Origin: Photobacterium sanguinicancri
GTDB taxonomy: Bacteria > Pseudomonadota > Gammaproteobacteria > Enterobacterales > Vibrionaceae
Reading direction: 5' to 3'
NCBI RefSeq assembly: GCF_024346675.1
Contig: NZ_AP024851.1
Span: forward strand, 1,550,001-1,614,000
DNA length: 64,000 nt
The notes under the pieces were generated by a model. That model did not search any database, had not been told where the DNA came from, and saw nothing but the letters and a program-made list of their open reading frames with translations. Numbering within the stretch: position 1 is the stretch's first letter; every line of letters begins with the position of its first letter. Positions 35,773 to 45,667 of this stretch are shown in pieces. The translations under genes and the position numbers were made by a program.

Positions 35773-37305
35773 TTAATTTGATATTGGTGATAGTTCTGTA
35801 ATTAATCGAATATTAGAAACCATTTGATCTAATTGAAAGTGAGGGCGTAAGTGAATGACAGAATAAAAGCACCCTCTTTTCCCCACTTTTTCTTTAACAC
35901 TTATTCTTGCCTCATGGAGTGGATATTTAGAACGCATTTCATCTGATAATGAATCAGACGATGTAGTGTACTGCATTAGCCACTTTTGAAAATAACGCTC
36001 TATCTGATCTGCGGTTTCAAATGATCCTATTTTGTCTCGGCCAATTACTTTGATGTAATGAGCAAACCTTGATACACATAAAATATATTGCAGCATTGAT
36101 GCTAAGCGTGCATTTATCACATCAGATTCTGATGAATACTTTTTTGATTCATTGACTGACGAGTTACTATAAAAGGACAAAAACTCTGTCTCATAGACAG
36201 AAGATATAGGTATAAAGCCGCTATCAGATAATTGTTTTTCAAGTCTATCACCGACCTGTAAGTTAACTGACATCTTATTCTTTTTTAATCGACGCGTTAC
36301 ACAAAAATGACTTTGCGGTACTTTTACCACTAAGCCTTGTCGAGACTTACCGGCTTGCACACCACGTATATGTGAAAACCACCCTGATTCACAAAAAGCA
36401 CGCACTGCTACGGCAGCAAAAGCATAAGCCGCATTTCCCCATAAATAACCATCTTCTGAGTGATATATCGACTCTCGATAAGAAAACTTTTCTCTTCTTG
36501 AACCATCGGGAAGATAAGGTGATCGAAGAAGTATATCGGGTAGAGTGATACCTAAAAATTTAGCATCTTCCATTGCTCTTACACTTTGCCATTCAATATA
36601 CTCAGGCTGTGAAAACTGCGTTTCTATATGTGTAACAGAAGCTAATTCCGAAAAATTATCAACACCAAAAAAACTAGGATCAGCCGATGTAATAAAGGGA
36701 GAAAAAGATGCAGCTGCGGTTTGGGCGATTTTCCGTAAGGTGTCAATATCATTAGCATGCTGATAACCATGTAAGTGATGCGTTATTTTATAATCGCCAA
36801 TTAACAAGCCAAAAGGCTCTCCACCAGGCATGTTAAACTCATTATTATAAATTACTCTGAAAAAATCACTTTGGTCAAAATCAATCGCCTTTGAACAATC
36901 TCGAGTCAATTCACTCCATGTCAAATGCAGTAGCTTAACTTTACATTTTTTCTCAGTATCATATTCATTCTCTTGATCAATTAAATATTCAGCCCCTCGC
37001 CAACTTGATTCAAGTTTCTTGAATTCCTTGGCATGCAGTATTTGATCCAACTGTTTGGATATTTTTTTATCAATAGCGACAATGGCAGACAATAATAACG
37101 CCGTTAATGATTGCTTATTACATTCACCATCATTAAAGCAGGTATCGATATCAAGCCACATTCTTAACGATAGAGCATCATCCTTAGTCTCTAAGAAAGC
37201 ATCAACAAGCTGGCTTTTAGCGTATAAGTCATGCGCTTTTTCATTCTGACACTTATTAAGAGGTAATAATTCTTCAGAGATAAATGAAAGCTTTGGATTA
37301 ACCAA
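35773..37305 (-). CDS. second TssC-like sheath protein (divergent paralogue)
   Basis: 510 residues, clearly homologous to the TssC at 37429-38919 along its whole length. Shared elements include FKKLESSWRGAEYL versus [29 protein letters not shown] versus [27 protein letters not shown] versus [12 protein letters not shown], and FAHYIKVIGRDKIGSF versus [16 protein letters not shown]. The C-terminus (LRPHFQLDQMVSNIRLI) matches too. It is more divergent, more AT-rich, and has no partner TssB of its own. It may form a minor part of the sheath, a cap or baseplate-proximal ring, or control assembly; all of these are inference. The function is not established from sequence. Confidence 0.88.
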   Translation of the reverse strand: MVNPKLSFISEELLPLNKCQNEKAHDLYAKSQLVDAFLETKDDALSLRMWLDIDTCFNDGECNKQSLTALLLSAIVAIDKKISKQLDQILHAKEFKKLESSWRGAEYLIDQENEYDTEKKCKVKLLHLTWSELTRDCSKAIDFDQSDFFRVIYNNEFNMPGGEPFGLLIGDYKITHHLHGYQHANDIDTLRKIAQTAAASFSPFITSADPSFFGVDNFSELASVTHIETQFSQPEYIEWQSVRAMEDAKFLGITLPDILLRSPYLPDGSRREKFSYRESIYHSEDGYLWGNAAYAFAAVAVRAFCESGWFSHIRGVQAGKSRQGLVVKVPQSHFCVTRRLKKNKMSVNLQVGDRLEKQLSDSGFIPISSVYETEFLSFYSNSSVNESKKYSSESDVINARLASMLQYILCVSRFAHYIKVIGRDKIGSFETADQIERYFQKWLMQYTTSSDSLSDEMRSKYPLHEARISVKEKVGKRGCFYSVIHLRPHFQLDQMVSNIRLITELSPISN

Positions 37306-37326
37306 CGATGATCACCATTTAAAGTA

Positions 37327-37354
37327 TTAGAGCTGGCTACTTGACCAGCTCTAA
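37327..37354. repeat. inverted repeat between tssC and the second tssC-like gene
   Basis: TTAGAGCTGG (37327-37336) pairs perfectly with CCAGCTCTAA (37345-37354) around an eight-base loop, in the 123-base gap. On the minus strand it is followed by TACTTTAAA rather than a clean T run. It could slow or partly terminate transcription, or protect the 3' end of the tssB-tssC message. A second, smaller stem lies just after the tssC stop near 37409-37431. Confidence 0.6.
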
Positions 37355-37428
37355 ATATATCAACCGTTATCGGATCTTATTTATTTAAATATAAAAGCAT
37401 TCACCAATTCAAGTTGATTTGAATAATA

Positions 37429-38919
37429 TCAACCAACTTCAGGGATCTTTGCGACTAACCGCAAAGATGTTGTCAGCTCTTCCATTTGCAACCAAGGTCG
37501 AAGCCATGCCACCGCATTATACGCACCAGGTTGACCTGGGATTTCCTGTACTTTGACTTTCGCACTTGCTAAGGGGTATTTAGCTCGACTTTCTTGGCCT
37601 GCACCTTCTGATGCATTGACATAAGAGGAGATCCAACGGTTCAACCAACGCTCGACATCATCAGCTTCCATGAAACTACCAATCTTATCGCGCGCCATCA
37701 CCTTCAAATAATGCGCAAAGCGAGAAGTGGCCATGATATACGGTAAACGAGCCGATATTTCAGCATTAGCTGATGCATCTGGTGTATCGTACTTAGTCGG
37801 TTTTTGACAAGTTTGACCACCAAAAAATGCAGCATAATTTGTGTTTTTATAGTGACATATAGGTAAAAAGCCCAACTTACCCAATTCAGCTTCACGGCGA
37901 TCTGTGATACCGACTTCGGTCGGACACTTCAATGTTGGATCTCCCTCATGACTCAAATAGCTATGAGCCGGAAGAAAATCAACCTTACCGCCACCTTCAG
38001 CACCTCGGATTGCCGTACAAAAGCCTGATTCAGAAAAAGCATGCGTCATTTTAGTCGCAAGGGAATAAGCAGCATTCATCCAACAATATTCTTCATGCTT
38101 GACGTCGACAGCTAAACCACTGGCCTCATCAACCGAAAACTCCTCGTAACCAAACTCTTCTGTCGGTAAGGTTGCTTTACCATAAGGTAAACGCGAAAGC
38201 ACACGCGGCATGGTTAAGGTAACAAAGCGAGAATCAGGGCTCTCACGGAACGAACGCCACTGTGCATACTCCATTGACTCAAACACTTTCTCTAAATCAC
38301 GTGGTTTATTTAACTCTTCCCACTCAGAAAAACCAAATAGTCCAGGCGATGCCGCCGATAGGAATGGGGAGAAACCTGCAGCGGCAACATTTGACATTAG
38401 ACCAAGAATTTCAATATCTTCAGGGTGGTTGGTAAATTCATAATCACCGACCAATGCACCATAAGGCTCACCGCCTGCAATTCCAAATTCAGCCTCATAG
38501 ACTTTCTTAAATATTTGGCTTTGATCGAACTCCACCGCCTTACTAAGATCTTTATGCAGTTCTTTCTTACTCATATTAAACATACGAATTTTCAACGTCT
38601 GTCCAGTATCTGAGCTCATTGTAAGGTGGTGTAAACCACGCCAACTCCCTTCCAACTTCTGAAATTCAGCACGGTGCATTATTTCAGCCAACTGTGTTGA
38701 GATAATGCTATCTATTGACTTAATGGCTTCATTGAACGTAACCGTTAAGTTTTTATTCCACGTCAATGTTCCCTTCAATGCTTCTTCTGTCAGCGTGCGC
38801 AATAACTCTTCGGCACGTGAAGCTTCTGTTTGTTTAGTCGCAACGAGAGCCTGCTCTAAAAACGATTGACTAGTTTCTTCTACTGTAGGATCAAGTAGCT
38901 CCTGAGTTTGCATGTTCAT
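37429..38919 (-). CDS. tssC: TssC (VipB), T6SS sheath large subunit
   Basis: 496 residues, standard length. Conserved stretches are [75 protein letters not shown] and [17 protein letters not shown]. It pairs with TssB to form the contractile outer sheath in the cytosol. The ATG overlaps the tssB stop codon (TAATG), the usual coupling of the two sheath genes. Confidence 0.96.
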   Translation of the reverse strand: MNMQTQELLDPTVEETSQSFLEQALVATKQTEASRAEELLRTLTEEALKGTLTWNKNLTVTFNEAIKSIDSIISTQLAEIMHRAEFQKLEGSWRGLHHLTMSSDTGQTLKIRMFNMSKKELHKDLSKAVEFDQSQIFKKVYEAEFGIAGGEPYGALVGDYEFTNHPEDIEILGLMSNVAAAGFSPFLSAASPGLFGFSEWEELNKPRDLEKVFESMEYAQWRSFRESPDSRFVTLTMPRVLSRLPYGKATLPTEEFGYEEFSVDEASGLAVDVKHEEYCWMNAAYSLATKMTHAFSESGFCTAIRGAEGGGKVDFLPAHSYLSHEGDPTLKCPTEVGITDRREAELGKLGFLPICHYKNTNYAAFFGGQTCQKPTKYDTPDASANAEISARLPYIMATSRFAHYLKVMARDKIGSFMEADDVERWLNRWISSYVNASEGAGQESRAKYPLASAKVKVQEIPGQPGAYNAVAWLRPWLQMEELTTSLRLVAKIPEVG

Positions 38920-39458
38920 TACACCCCTTCTCCTTCTGGTTGTTTCGGCGATGTCTCCGTATCATCATTAAGGTTCAGTTCACCCGCTAATTTATTGAGA
39001 TTCTCAGTGTTGTTTAATACCGCTTCCAACACATTTTCTAAATCTTCAGAGCGGTCAATTTTGGTCATTAAGTCACGTAATTTATTGCGTGTTTCAAGCA
39101 GCTTTTTCAACGGCTCAACCTGATTAACAACGGCGGCTGGCTCAAAATCTTTCATTGAAGAAAATGCCAGGTTGACGGCCAACTCTGTGCCATCATTTGC
39201 CAACGTATTATCCACTTTAAAGTTCAAGGCGGGGCTCATACGTTTCATGACATCATCAAAATTATCACGATCAATTTGTATGAATCGACGGTCTTTTAGC
39301 GGTTTCACGTCATCGGTGTTATGACCGGCAAAATCCCCCATAACACCAACAACAAACGCCAATTCTTTTTTGACGGTTAATCCTTCTGTTTCAACATCAT
39401 AAGTAATGTGAACACGTGGTTTTCGTACCCGAGACAGCTTCCCGTGGATACTTTCCAT
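38919..39458 (-). CDS. tssB: TssB (VipA), T6SS sheath small subunit
   Basis: 179 residues. The family signature is clear in [16 protein letters not shown] (~11-26), [14 protein letters not shown] (~33-46), [18 protein letters not shown] and [14 protein letters not shown] helical C-terminus follows ([22 protein letters not shown]), the part recognised by ClpV partners in other systems. The last ~15 residues are polar and probably disordered. First of the tssB-tssC pair. Confidence 0.95.
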   Translation of the reverse strand: MESIHGKLSRVRKPRVHITYDVETEGLTVKKELAFVVGVMGDFAGHNTDDVKPLKDRRFIQIDRDNFDDVMKRMSPALNFKVDNTLANDGTELAVNLAFSSMKDFEPAAVVNQVEPLKKLLETRNKLRDLMTKIDRSEDLENVLEAVLNNTENLNKLAGELNLNDDTETSPKQPEGEGV

Positions 39459-39493
39459 ATTTATCTCCCTTCTCTCTAGCTGGTGTCATAATG

Positions 39494-40633
39494 TTAAGAT
39501 GAGGTGTCATTGTCAGAAGAAATGCCAACTAACCTGAAATAACCTTGTCGTGCAGAGCCATCATCGATCAACTCAGCAAGCAAATCGGGTAAAGCGAGAT
39601 CACTCCACCTCACAACCTGATCGATGGCATACGACATCGGTGAATGTGGTTCTGTTTTCCTAAAAAAGTCTGAAATGGTTTTCAGTTGTAAGATGGCATC
39701 TTGTCGAGTACGTAATTGTTGCTCAGCGAGGTTTTCATGCTTTTCCGCTTGCTCATCGATCTCGGATATAGGTTCTTCCTCTGATTTTTTTGATGGCATA
39801 GCTTCATTCATTTGTCGCAGCTTATCTGCGGCAATATGGTTAACAGCATCTAAAGCTGCTTGTAGTCGCTTTGAAATATGTGACGTTGGTAATGAGAGAC
39901 CTGATGCTTGATCCATCACAGTCACAAGTTGCTGATAAGATGAAATACAATTTTCAATATCACGCACTAAATCGACATAAAAGCTTCCACTAGACTGGTT
40001 CACCGCTGATTCAAAGCGACTCAGTTCAATCGCCCCCTGATCGATACGATGACGCTTTTTCTCCGTCTCCAGACGATCAACTTCACATGCTTGTTCATAC
40101 TCCCAAAGCACATAAGCTTGATCACCGTCGTACTCGGTAATTGGAATGCAAGAAATAGGCATAATTAAGGTGCCTTCTCCTTCTACCCCGTTTAATCCAA
40201 TCAAAGGTGCAACCCGTGTTTCTAAACCATCTTCATCAGGCCATGGATACAAACCATCCCAAAACTGTTCAATAAGCTGAGTGGCAACAATAAATCCGTG
40301 GTTTAACCCTGCATAACCGTAGGTACGGATCAGCGCTTCGATGTACCATGCTGTAAATTCTAGATCTTTGGTTTCATTCAATAAAAGATCTGGGACTTGA
40401 TCAATCAGCGGCTGCCATTGGTTTGCAAAACTCAGTAACGGATCCCCATCAATCAGTGCATTACGCTCCAATGTACGAGCATTATTTCGAACATTTTTTA
40501 GCTGGTAATAGACCGATAATGGTGAAGTGTCATGTCTTGGATCTTCACCGCAAGGCTGCTCTGGTGTGATGGCCGTTATTAGCGCTGCTATATCTATTTG
40601 TGCAGATTCTTCAAAAGGAAATATCGACATCAT
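39494..40633 (-). CDS. tssA: TssA, T6SS cap/baseplate-associated protein (ImpA family)
   Basis: 379 residues. The N-terminal ImpA_N domain is obvious (PCGEDPRHDTSPLSVYYQL, then DLLLNETKDLEFTAWYIEAL and WDGLYPWPDEDG). A coiled and charged middle part follows (residues ~265-300, rich in E, K and Q), with a C-terminal AIDQVVRWSDLALPDLLAEL segment. It is a mid-length TssA, shorter than the sheath-spanning class. TssA primes tube and sheath polymerisation. The start overlaps the pppA stop codon by ATGA. Confidence 0.92.
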   Translation of the reverse strand: MMSIFPFEESAQIDIAALITAITPEQPCGEDPRHDTSPLSVYYQLKNVRNNARTLERNALIDGDPLLSFANQWQPLIDQVPDLLLNETKDLEFTAWYIEALIRTYGYAGLNHGFIVATQLIEQFWDGLYPWPDEDGLETRVAPLIGLNGVEGEGTLIMPISCIPITEYDGDQAYVLWEYEQACEVDRLETEKKRHRIDQGAIELSRFESAVNQSSGSFYVDLVRDIENCISSYQQLVTVMDQASGLSLPTSHISKRLQAALDAVNHIAADKLRQMNEAMPSKKSEEEPISEIDEQAEKHENLAEQQLRTRQDAILQLKTISDFFRKTEPHSPMSYAIDQVVRWSDLALPDLLAELIDDGSARQGYFRLVGISSDNDTSS

Positions 40634-41454
40634 TCACCTTGTAAAGTCATGCGTTGATGATTAAAAAGAGGCACGGTGACATCACTATAATTTGAGTCAG
40701 TAGTAGGTTCCGCCATCGCATGTTCGGCCGCTTTCACTACCGCGCAAGTGACGTTATCTGAAGCCCCTCGTACTAACGCAGAATGAATCAAAGCCAAACC
40801 AACTTCGTTTACACTGGTAGCTTTAAAACATATCGCCATTTCAGAATCAGCAAGTTCTTTAGTTAACCCATCGGAACACAGCAGAAACTGATCGCCATTT
40901 CGTAGCGAGCCAGATAAATGATCGATACTGATATTTTCGTCAACACCAACTGCTCGAGTGATCACATTCGCCATTGGATGTTGTTCCGCCTCGCGTTCAT
41001 TCAATAGACCTTTATCTACCATTTCCATCACTTGGCTATGATCCCGAGATTGTTGCCGCAATTGTCCTTCTCGATACAAATACAGCCGACTATCACCAAC
41101 CCACAAACAGTGAAATTGCTGTTCTTTAATAAACAATACAACAGCCGTTGTACCCATAATGGATTTTGCTAGATCGTGATAACCAAATTGATAAATACGT
41201 GTATTGGCATCGCTTAATGCTTCATGTAAATGCTCTACGGTTAAAAATGGCAGCCCAATGCTTGATACTTTTTGCTCGATAATATCCACCAACATACGGC
41301 TCGCAATATCACCAGCTGAGTGCCCTCCCATGCCATCCGCAACCACCCACACACCTTCATTCTGCATGGCTAAGCAAGCATCTTCGTTATAGGCACGTAC
41401 TTTCCCTGGATGCGATTGTGTGAATGAAAAGTAATTCCATTTTGCTTCCTGCAT
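40630..41454 (-). CDS. pppA: PppA, T6SS PP2C-type serine/threonine phosphatase
   Basis: 274 residues from the ATG at 41454, which overlaps the tagF stop codon (TAATG); in-frame ATGs slightly upstream are less well spaced. PP2C motifs with metal-binding aspartates are complete: RAYNEDACL, VADGMGGHSAGDIAS, WVGDSRLYLYREG, LLCSDGLTKELADSEM and GASDNVTCAVV. PppA is known to oppose the kinase PpkA by dephosphorylating the FHA protein, switching the apparatus off. The matching kinase is encoded at 50572-52641 and the FHA protein at 48934-50310. Confidence 0.93.
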   Translation of the reverse strand: MQEAKWNYFSFTQSHPGKVRAYNEDACLAMQNEGVWVVADGMGGHSAGDIASRMLVDIIEQKVSSIGLPFLTVEHLHEALSDANTRIYQFGYHDLAKSIMGTTAVVLFIKEQQFHCLWVGDSRLYLYREGQLRQQSRDHSQVMEMVDKGLLNEREAEQHPMANVITRAVGVDENISIDHLSGSLRNGDQFLLCSDGLTKELADSEMAICFKATSVNEVGLALIHSALVRGASDNVTCAVVKAAEHAMAEPTTDSNYSDVTVPLFNHQRMTLQGE

Positions 41455-42140
41455 TACCATCCCCACTCTTCCCAACGCCCATCTAATAAAGCTGAAAATT
41501 GACTAACTAAAGGCAACCCATTTGAAATAACACTGCATTCAGGAACATATTCAGAACCATTCGTCCACCATACGCAATAACGGCCAAATCGCTGTTGATA
41601 GCTATGATGGAGTAACTGGCTTGCACTCATGGGCTCTGCCGCAATGGTATGGCGATTACTCTCAACTAGAATGCGTAATGGCTCTGCAGATGGAGTTACA
41701 TCGTGATGCCAGCACGCTTGTTGAGTCGCTTCCACCCATGCGGCCAAATCCACTTCATCGTTAAGGACTTGTAGGATGTGTTCTTCGGCCTTGATGCTCC
41801 ATTTTCGATTTAGCATAAAATCGATTGGCGCTTGCTCTATGGGTGCCGCTAATGAGAAATAAAATTGTCGGCCAACGTTATCAACACTTGGCATCAGGCT
41901 CCCTATCATGGCTTGTTCGCCGCAGACATTGGCAGAAAAAGCAAAGTGCCAAATCGGCCCAGTCATATAATAATCAAGCCATGATTCTTCTAATTGCTCT
42001 CGGCTAACCGCCATTGCAGCTTGTAACCATTCACTCCAACTATTAGAGAAACCCGTTGAGAGCTGAGATTGAATAAAATCACCACGCTGAGGCACTTTCC
42101 CAAAATACCCAAAACCTGGTTTTAAAGTGTGGCTGGACAT
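41454..42140 (-). CDS. tagF: TagF, T6SS post-translational repressor (ImpM family)
   Basis: 228 residues. The N-terminal FGYFGKVPQRGDFIQSQL and FSNSWSEWLQAAM sequences, and GPIWHFAFSANVCGEQAMIGSLMPSVDNVGRQF further on (cited by its core WHFAFSANVCG), are the TagF domain. In Pseudomonas TagF blocks T6SS assembly by binding the FHA protein until the threonine-phosphorylation signal or another cue relieves it. Its ATG lies inside the end of tssM, overlapping by 19 bases. Confidence 0.92.
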   Translation of the reverse strand: MSSHTLKPGFGYFGKVPQRGDFIQSQLSTGFSNSWSEWLQAAMAVSREQLEESWLDYYMTGPIWHFAFSANVCGEQAMIGSLMPSVDNVGRQFYFSLAAPIEQAPIDFMLNRKWSIKAEEHILQVLNDEVDLAAWVEATQQACWHHDVTPSAEPLRILVESNRHTIAAEPMSASQLLHHSYQQRFGRYCVWWTNGSEYVPECSVISNGLPLVSQFSALLDGRWEEWGW

Positions 42141-45100
42141 GCAAAACGCTCCATATCACGAGACCAGAATGGGTTAATCGCACTATTTGGAATGAGCTCT
42201 AGCTGTGCTTTATTCCCTTTTAGATCCACCATCAAAATATTGTCTTTACGGGACTTTGGTCGCGCTTTTAGTGATTTATCCAATAAACGGAATAAACCCC
42301 AACTTCCGCCATAAGACTCAGTGACAACATGCCCCGTTTGTGGCGGTGTAAAGACAACACGAGTCTGACCAGCACCCGGCCAGTACAAGGTTTTAGCGCG
42401 AGTAGGTCCATGTTGATACGTTACTGCTTGCTTACCCACTTCAAGTTTAAAGTGACTGATATGCTGATCTAAATAGATAGGCTTGATACCAAAACTTACT
42501 TTGGCTTTTTGGCTACCTACATCAAAAAAAGCTTTACGAATTATCTCTGCTTGCGCGAAAACCTGTAGGCTTTCTTCATTTAATCCAATCGATTTATCAA
42601 ACCGCCATTGATGCTTAGATTTATCAACAAATGGCGCTAAATACTGATTAAAAAAGCTATCTAATGTGCCGTTGTAGCCAAAGAAACGCTCAAAATCTTT
42701 AAGAGGTAAATCTTGTGATGACTTAGGATTAAACGGATACTTCCCTTCTATCAGAGTTTGATATTCTTTTAATACCGTTGACTGCCAAATATCGTTCACG
42801 TGCAGTTGAGAGCCCTTTTTCGCAAGCTTGGACGTTTGCGAAGAAATGTTGCCTAACCAACTAGAAAAAGGATAAGGCAGGTTTGCTTTAACGGTTTTCA
42901 TCGCAGCGCCAACCGTTTTGTTATTACTCTCACCTAATAGGCTCTTATAGGCGATGCGCTCGTTATTGCCAGAGCTGGTTAGCTCGGCAAGGTAGTTATT
43001 TAAGTGCACAAAAGACTCATGAACCGCCTCTAGCTGCGTTTCTGATACACTGAGTAGCTCCCCAAACGCATCTTCCACTTCTTTACCAGGCAACGAAATT
43101 TCAGTCTTTCCAAGATCTGAGGGTAAATAACGTTTAAGCCGTTGCTTCTGATTATGTAACGCGGCATTAGCAACACTGGAGGCTATTTTCCCTGCGGCCT
43201 CAGCTTCTTCACTTACCTGAATTTTAGTAAGGCGTAACTGTTTTTGCGCTGCAAGGATCAAGGCCTCAACGGGCCTTTCAGGACCAGCTAGAATTTTAGC
43301 TTGGGACAAACCGCGTTCTGCGGATTGATATGATTTCAACTGGAGATCATTCAGCAATTGTGTCCATTCATAAATGTAATCACGGTAGTACTTAAACCTA
43401 ACGTCTTTTACAACATGATCTATATTGCCTTCCTGAAGGACTAGTTCATCACCATAAACCCAACTGTCCTCCATTAAACGTTTCACCATTCGGTTACTTT
43501 CAAGCTGGAAAACGCCATGGAATCCGTTGTACGTATAAAGCCCAGGAACTCCCATGCTTAACGGCTTTCCACTTTTACGTTCAAAGATGGTGAGGCTTTG
43601 GGACCCAAAGACATCCGTTAAACGAAATGAAGGCACATGGCTATCGATGTATTCCAGTTTTAAACGCTGATATGCACGCTCAGACAAGGGCATCGCAGTC
43701 AGCACGTTACGTGCACTGCTCACCGCATCATCATTTATAGCAATACTTAATACACCGGCCTGCTGGAGGTTATTACTGTGAACCAATAACGCAGCACGTA
43801 ACGACTCGTTAATTTCACCGGGATAAGCACGATCAAAGTACGCTTCAAGCCAGCTTGTGACTTGCGTTACATCATAATGCTGAGGTTGAAACAGCATCAG
43901 ATAAGTCTTCAATGTCTCGTACAAGTATTCGCGATACTGCACGTTGTCACGCATTTCTTTTTCAATCCCTGCAGTCAGGAATTGAGCAAAAACACCTTGT
44001 AACGCTTGGTGATACGCAGTAAGGGCAGGCTGACCTAACTTTTCACCTTGATAAAGACCAAAGTGTTTAACGCCTTCGTCATCAAGCATGTACTGCTCGA
44101 AACCTGCGGGTAGGTGCTTTAGCTCATTGAGTGCATCAATCAAACTCACCACATCCAAATCAGCGTTTAGTCCATCGCCAACAATAGTCTGATAGCGTTC
44201 TACCGCAGTCAGTGAATTATCCACCAGTGATTTATTCCATTGATAACTTTGAGTCCAAATACCGCCCATAACAGCAACGGCGGTACAGCTAACACCAACG
44301 ACAGCGCGATGTAGCCATCGGTTTCGCTTTTGATGAACACGATTGACTGTACCCAAAAATTGCTCTTTGATGATGACATCTTCAAACAAGCGTTTGATAA
44401 AGAAGCCCTTCGCTTCTCCTCCTGCTTGGCGCAGAGGTACTTGGCTCAGGCCGAGTCCACCTGATGTTTCTTTCATTACCCGATCAATCGGTACACCTTC
44501 TTGCGTTGCACTTGCGATAAATACACCACGCAGTAAAGGAGGCTCTTCAAAAGCATTAGCTGCAAAAATTTCTTTTAAAAAGTCATCCGCGGCGGCTTGC
44601 AGTAGCCGTAGTTGCTTAGGAAATTCATAAATAAGAGTTCGTTTATCTATGTCACGCTCAGCCGCAAGACGTGAGTTCATCTTCTCAAGTAAGTGCGTCA
44701 ATAAATGGTGAAATTCTTTATTAAACAGCCCCACAACACCTTTTTCAGAATTAGGGGCAGACTCAGGAAAGGTAACGCCCCAAATTTGATCTCTTTCTTC
44801 TGCCGTAAGGTCGGCAAAGAACTCATTAAACCCAGCAATCAAGTCAGCCTTGGTTAAAATCACATAGACAGGAAATTGCATTCCTAACTGATTTTTTAGC
44901 TCAAGGATGCGTTGCTTGATTGCACGTGCATGCAAATTGCGTTCAGTTCGCGTTTGGGTGAGTAAATTCGCAAGGCTCACAGTGATAATCGCTCCATTAA
45001 TAGGGCGACGAGTACGGTGCTTTTTCAGTAAGCCTAAAAAACCGAACCAAGCACGAGAATCTTGATCTGTATTGCTATCTTGCGTGGTATATCGACCTGC

Positions 45101-45667
45101 GGTATCAATCAACACGGCTTTATTAGTAAACCACCAATCACAGTAACGTGTCCCTCCAATGCCAGCTAGCGGATCATTACCAAGGCTTTCTTGAAGCGGA
45201 AATTCCAATCCTGAATTTTGTAATGCCGTCGTTTTACCCGTGCCTGGAGGACCAATTAAGATGTACCACGGCAGTTGATAAGCACCACGGCCTCGTTTAC
45301 CTGAGGTTTTACTCATTACATCGAGTGCCTGAACGATACGTGAGCGCAGCGTTTCTATCTCTTGTTGCGAGGCTTCGTCAGCAGGATTTGTGTCATCGCC
45401 ATCCAACAGTGTTTTTACTGTCTGCTCATTTTGTTTTTTACTTTTTGCTTGATGAACAATATTGTAAAAACCCCACAACATCGCAAATACAAGCAACACA
45501 ACTAAACGAGAAACGGGACTTGTTAACGGCTCCGATCCCGCAATGGCAACCAGCGGGCCGCCAAACCAAATAAGCAAAGATAACGCCACTAGCCCGAGTA
45601 AAGTAATGACCCACTTTTTACGGAAAATATCAATCAATGCACTAAACATCCGCTTAATAAACATCAT
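42122..45667 (-). CDS. tssM: TssM (IcmF), T6SS membrane-complex protein
   Basis: 1181 residues. Two N-terminal membrane helices (~20-45 and ~54-72) precede a cytosolic NTPase-like domain with an intact Walker A GPPGTGKT at 139-146 and the DTAGRY switch. A third helix (~443-465, VVGVSCTAVAVMGGIW) leads to a ~700-residue periplasmic part ending in IcmF C-terminal beta domains (SYGGSWGLFRLLDKS near 1115-1130). It anchors the TssJLM complex that spans the envelope. Overlaps tssL upstream by one base (TAATG) and tagF downstream. Confidence 0.96.
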   Translation of the reverse strand: MMFIKRMFSALIDIFRKKWVITLLGLVALSLLIWFGGPLVAIAGSEPLTSPVSRLVVLLVFAMLWGFYNIVHQAKSKKQNEQTVKTLLDGDDTNPADEASQQEIETLRSRIVQALDVMSKTSGKRGRGAYQLPWYILIGPPGTGKTTALQNSGLEFPLQESLGNDPLAGIGGTRYCDWWFTNKAVLIDTAGRYTTQDSNTDQDSRAWFGFLGLLKKHRTRRPINGAIITVSLANLLTQTRTERNLHARAIKQRILELKNQLGMQFPVYVILTKADLIAGFNEFFADLTAEERDQIWGVTFPESAPNSEKGVVGLFNKEFHHLLTHLLEKMNSRLAAERDIDKRTLIYEFPKQLRLLQAAADDFLKEIFAANAFEEPPLLRGVFIASATQEGVPIDRVMKETSGGLGLSQVPLRQAGGEAKGFFIKRLFEDVIIKEQFLGTVNRVHQKRNRWLHRAVVGVSCTAVAVMGGIWTQSYQWNKSLVDNSLTAVERYQTIVGDGLNADLDVVSLIDALNELKHLPAGFEQYMLDDEGVKHFGLYQGEKLGQPALTAYHQALQGVFAQFLTAGIEKEMRDNVQYREYLYETLKTYLMLFQPQHYDVTQVTSWLEAYFDRAYPGEINESLRAALLVHSNNLQQAGVLSIAINDDAVSSARNVLTAMPLSERAYQRLKLEYIDSHVPSFRLTDVFGSQSLTIFERKSGKPLSMGVPGLYTYNGFHGVFQLESNRMVKRLMEDSWVYGDELVLQEGNIDHVVKDVRFKYYRDYIYEWTQLLNDLQLKSYQSAERGLSQAKILAGPERPVEALILAAQKQLRLTKIQVSEEAEAAGKIASSVANAALHNQKQRLKRYLPSDLGKTEISLPGKEVEDAFGELLSVSETQLEAVHESFVHLNNYLAELTSSGNNERIAYKSLLGESNNKTVGAAMKTVKANLPYPFSSWLGNISSQTSKLAKKGSQLHVNDIWQSTVLKEYQTLIEGKYPFNPKSSQDLPLKDFERFFGYNGTLDSFFNQYLAPFVDKSKHQWRFDKSIGLNEESLQVFAQAEIIRKAFFDVGSQKAKVSFGIKPIYLDQHISHFKLEVGKQAVTYQHGPTRAKTLYWPGAGQTRVVFTPPQTGHVVTESYGGSWGLFRLLDKSLKARPKSRKDNILMVDLKGNKAQLELIPNSAINPFWSRDMERFACPATL

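Noticed and set aside
42129-45573. Several open frames of 60-141 codons on the plus strand opposite tssM
   Set aside because: They are antisense shadows of a well-conserved gene, with no ribosome sites or recognisable products.
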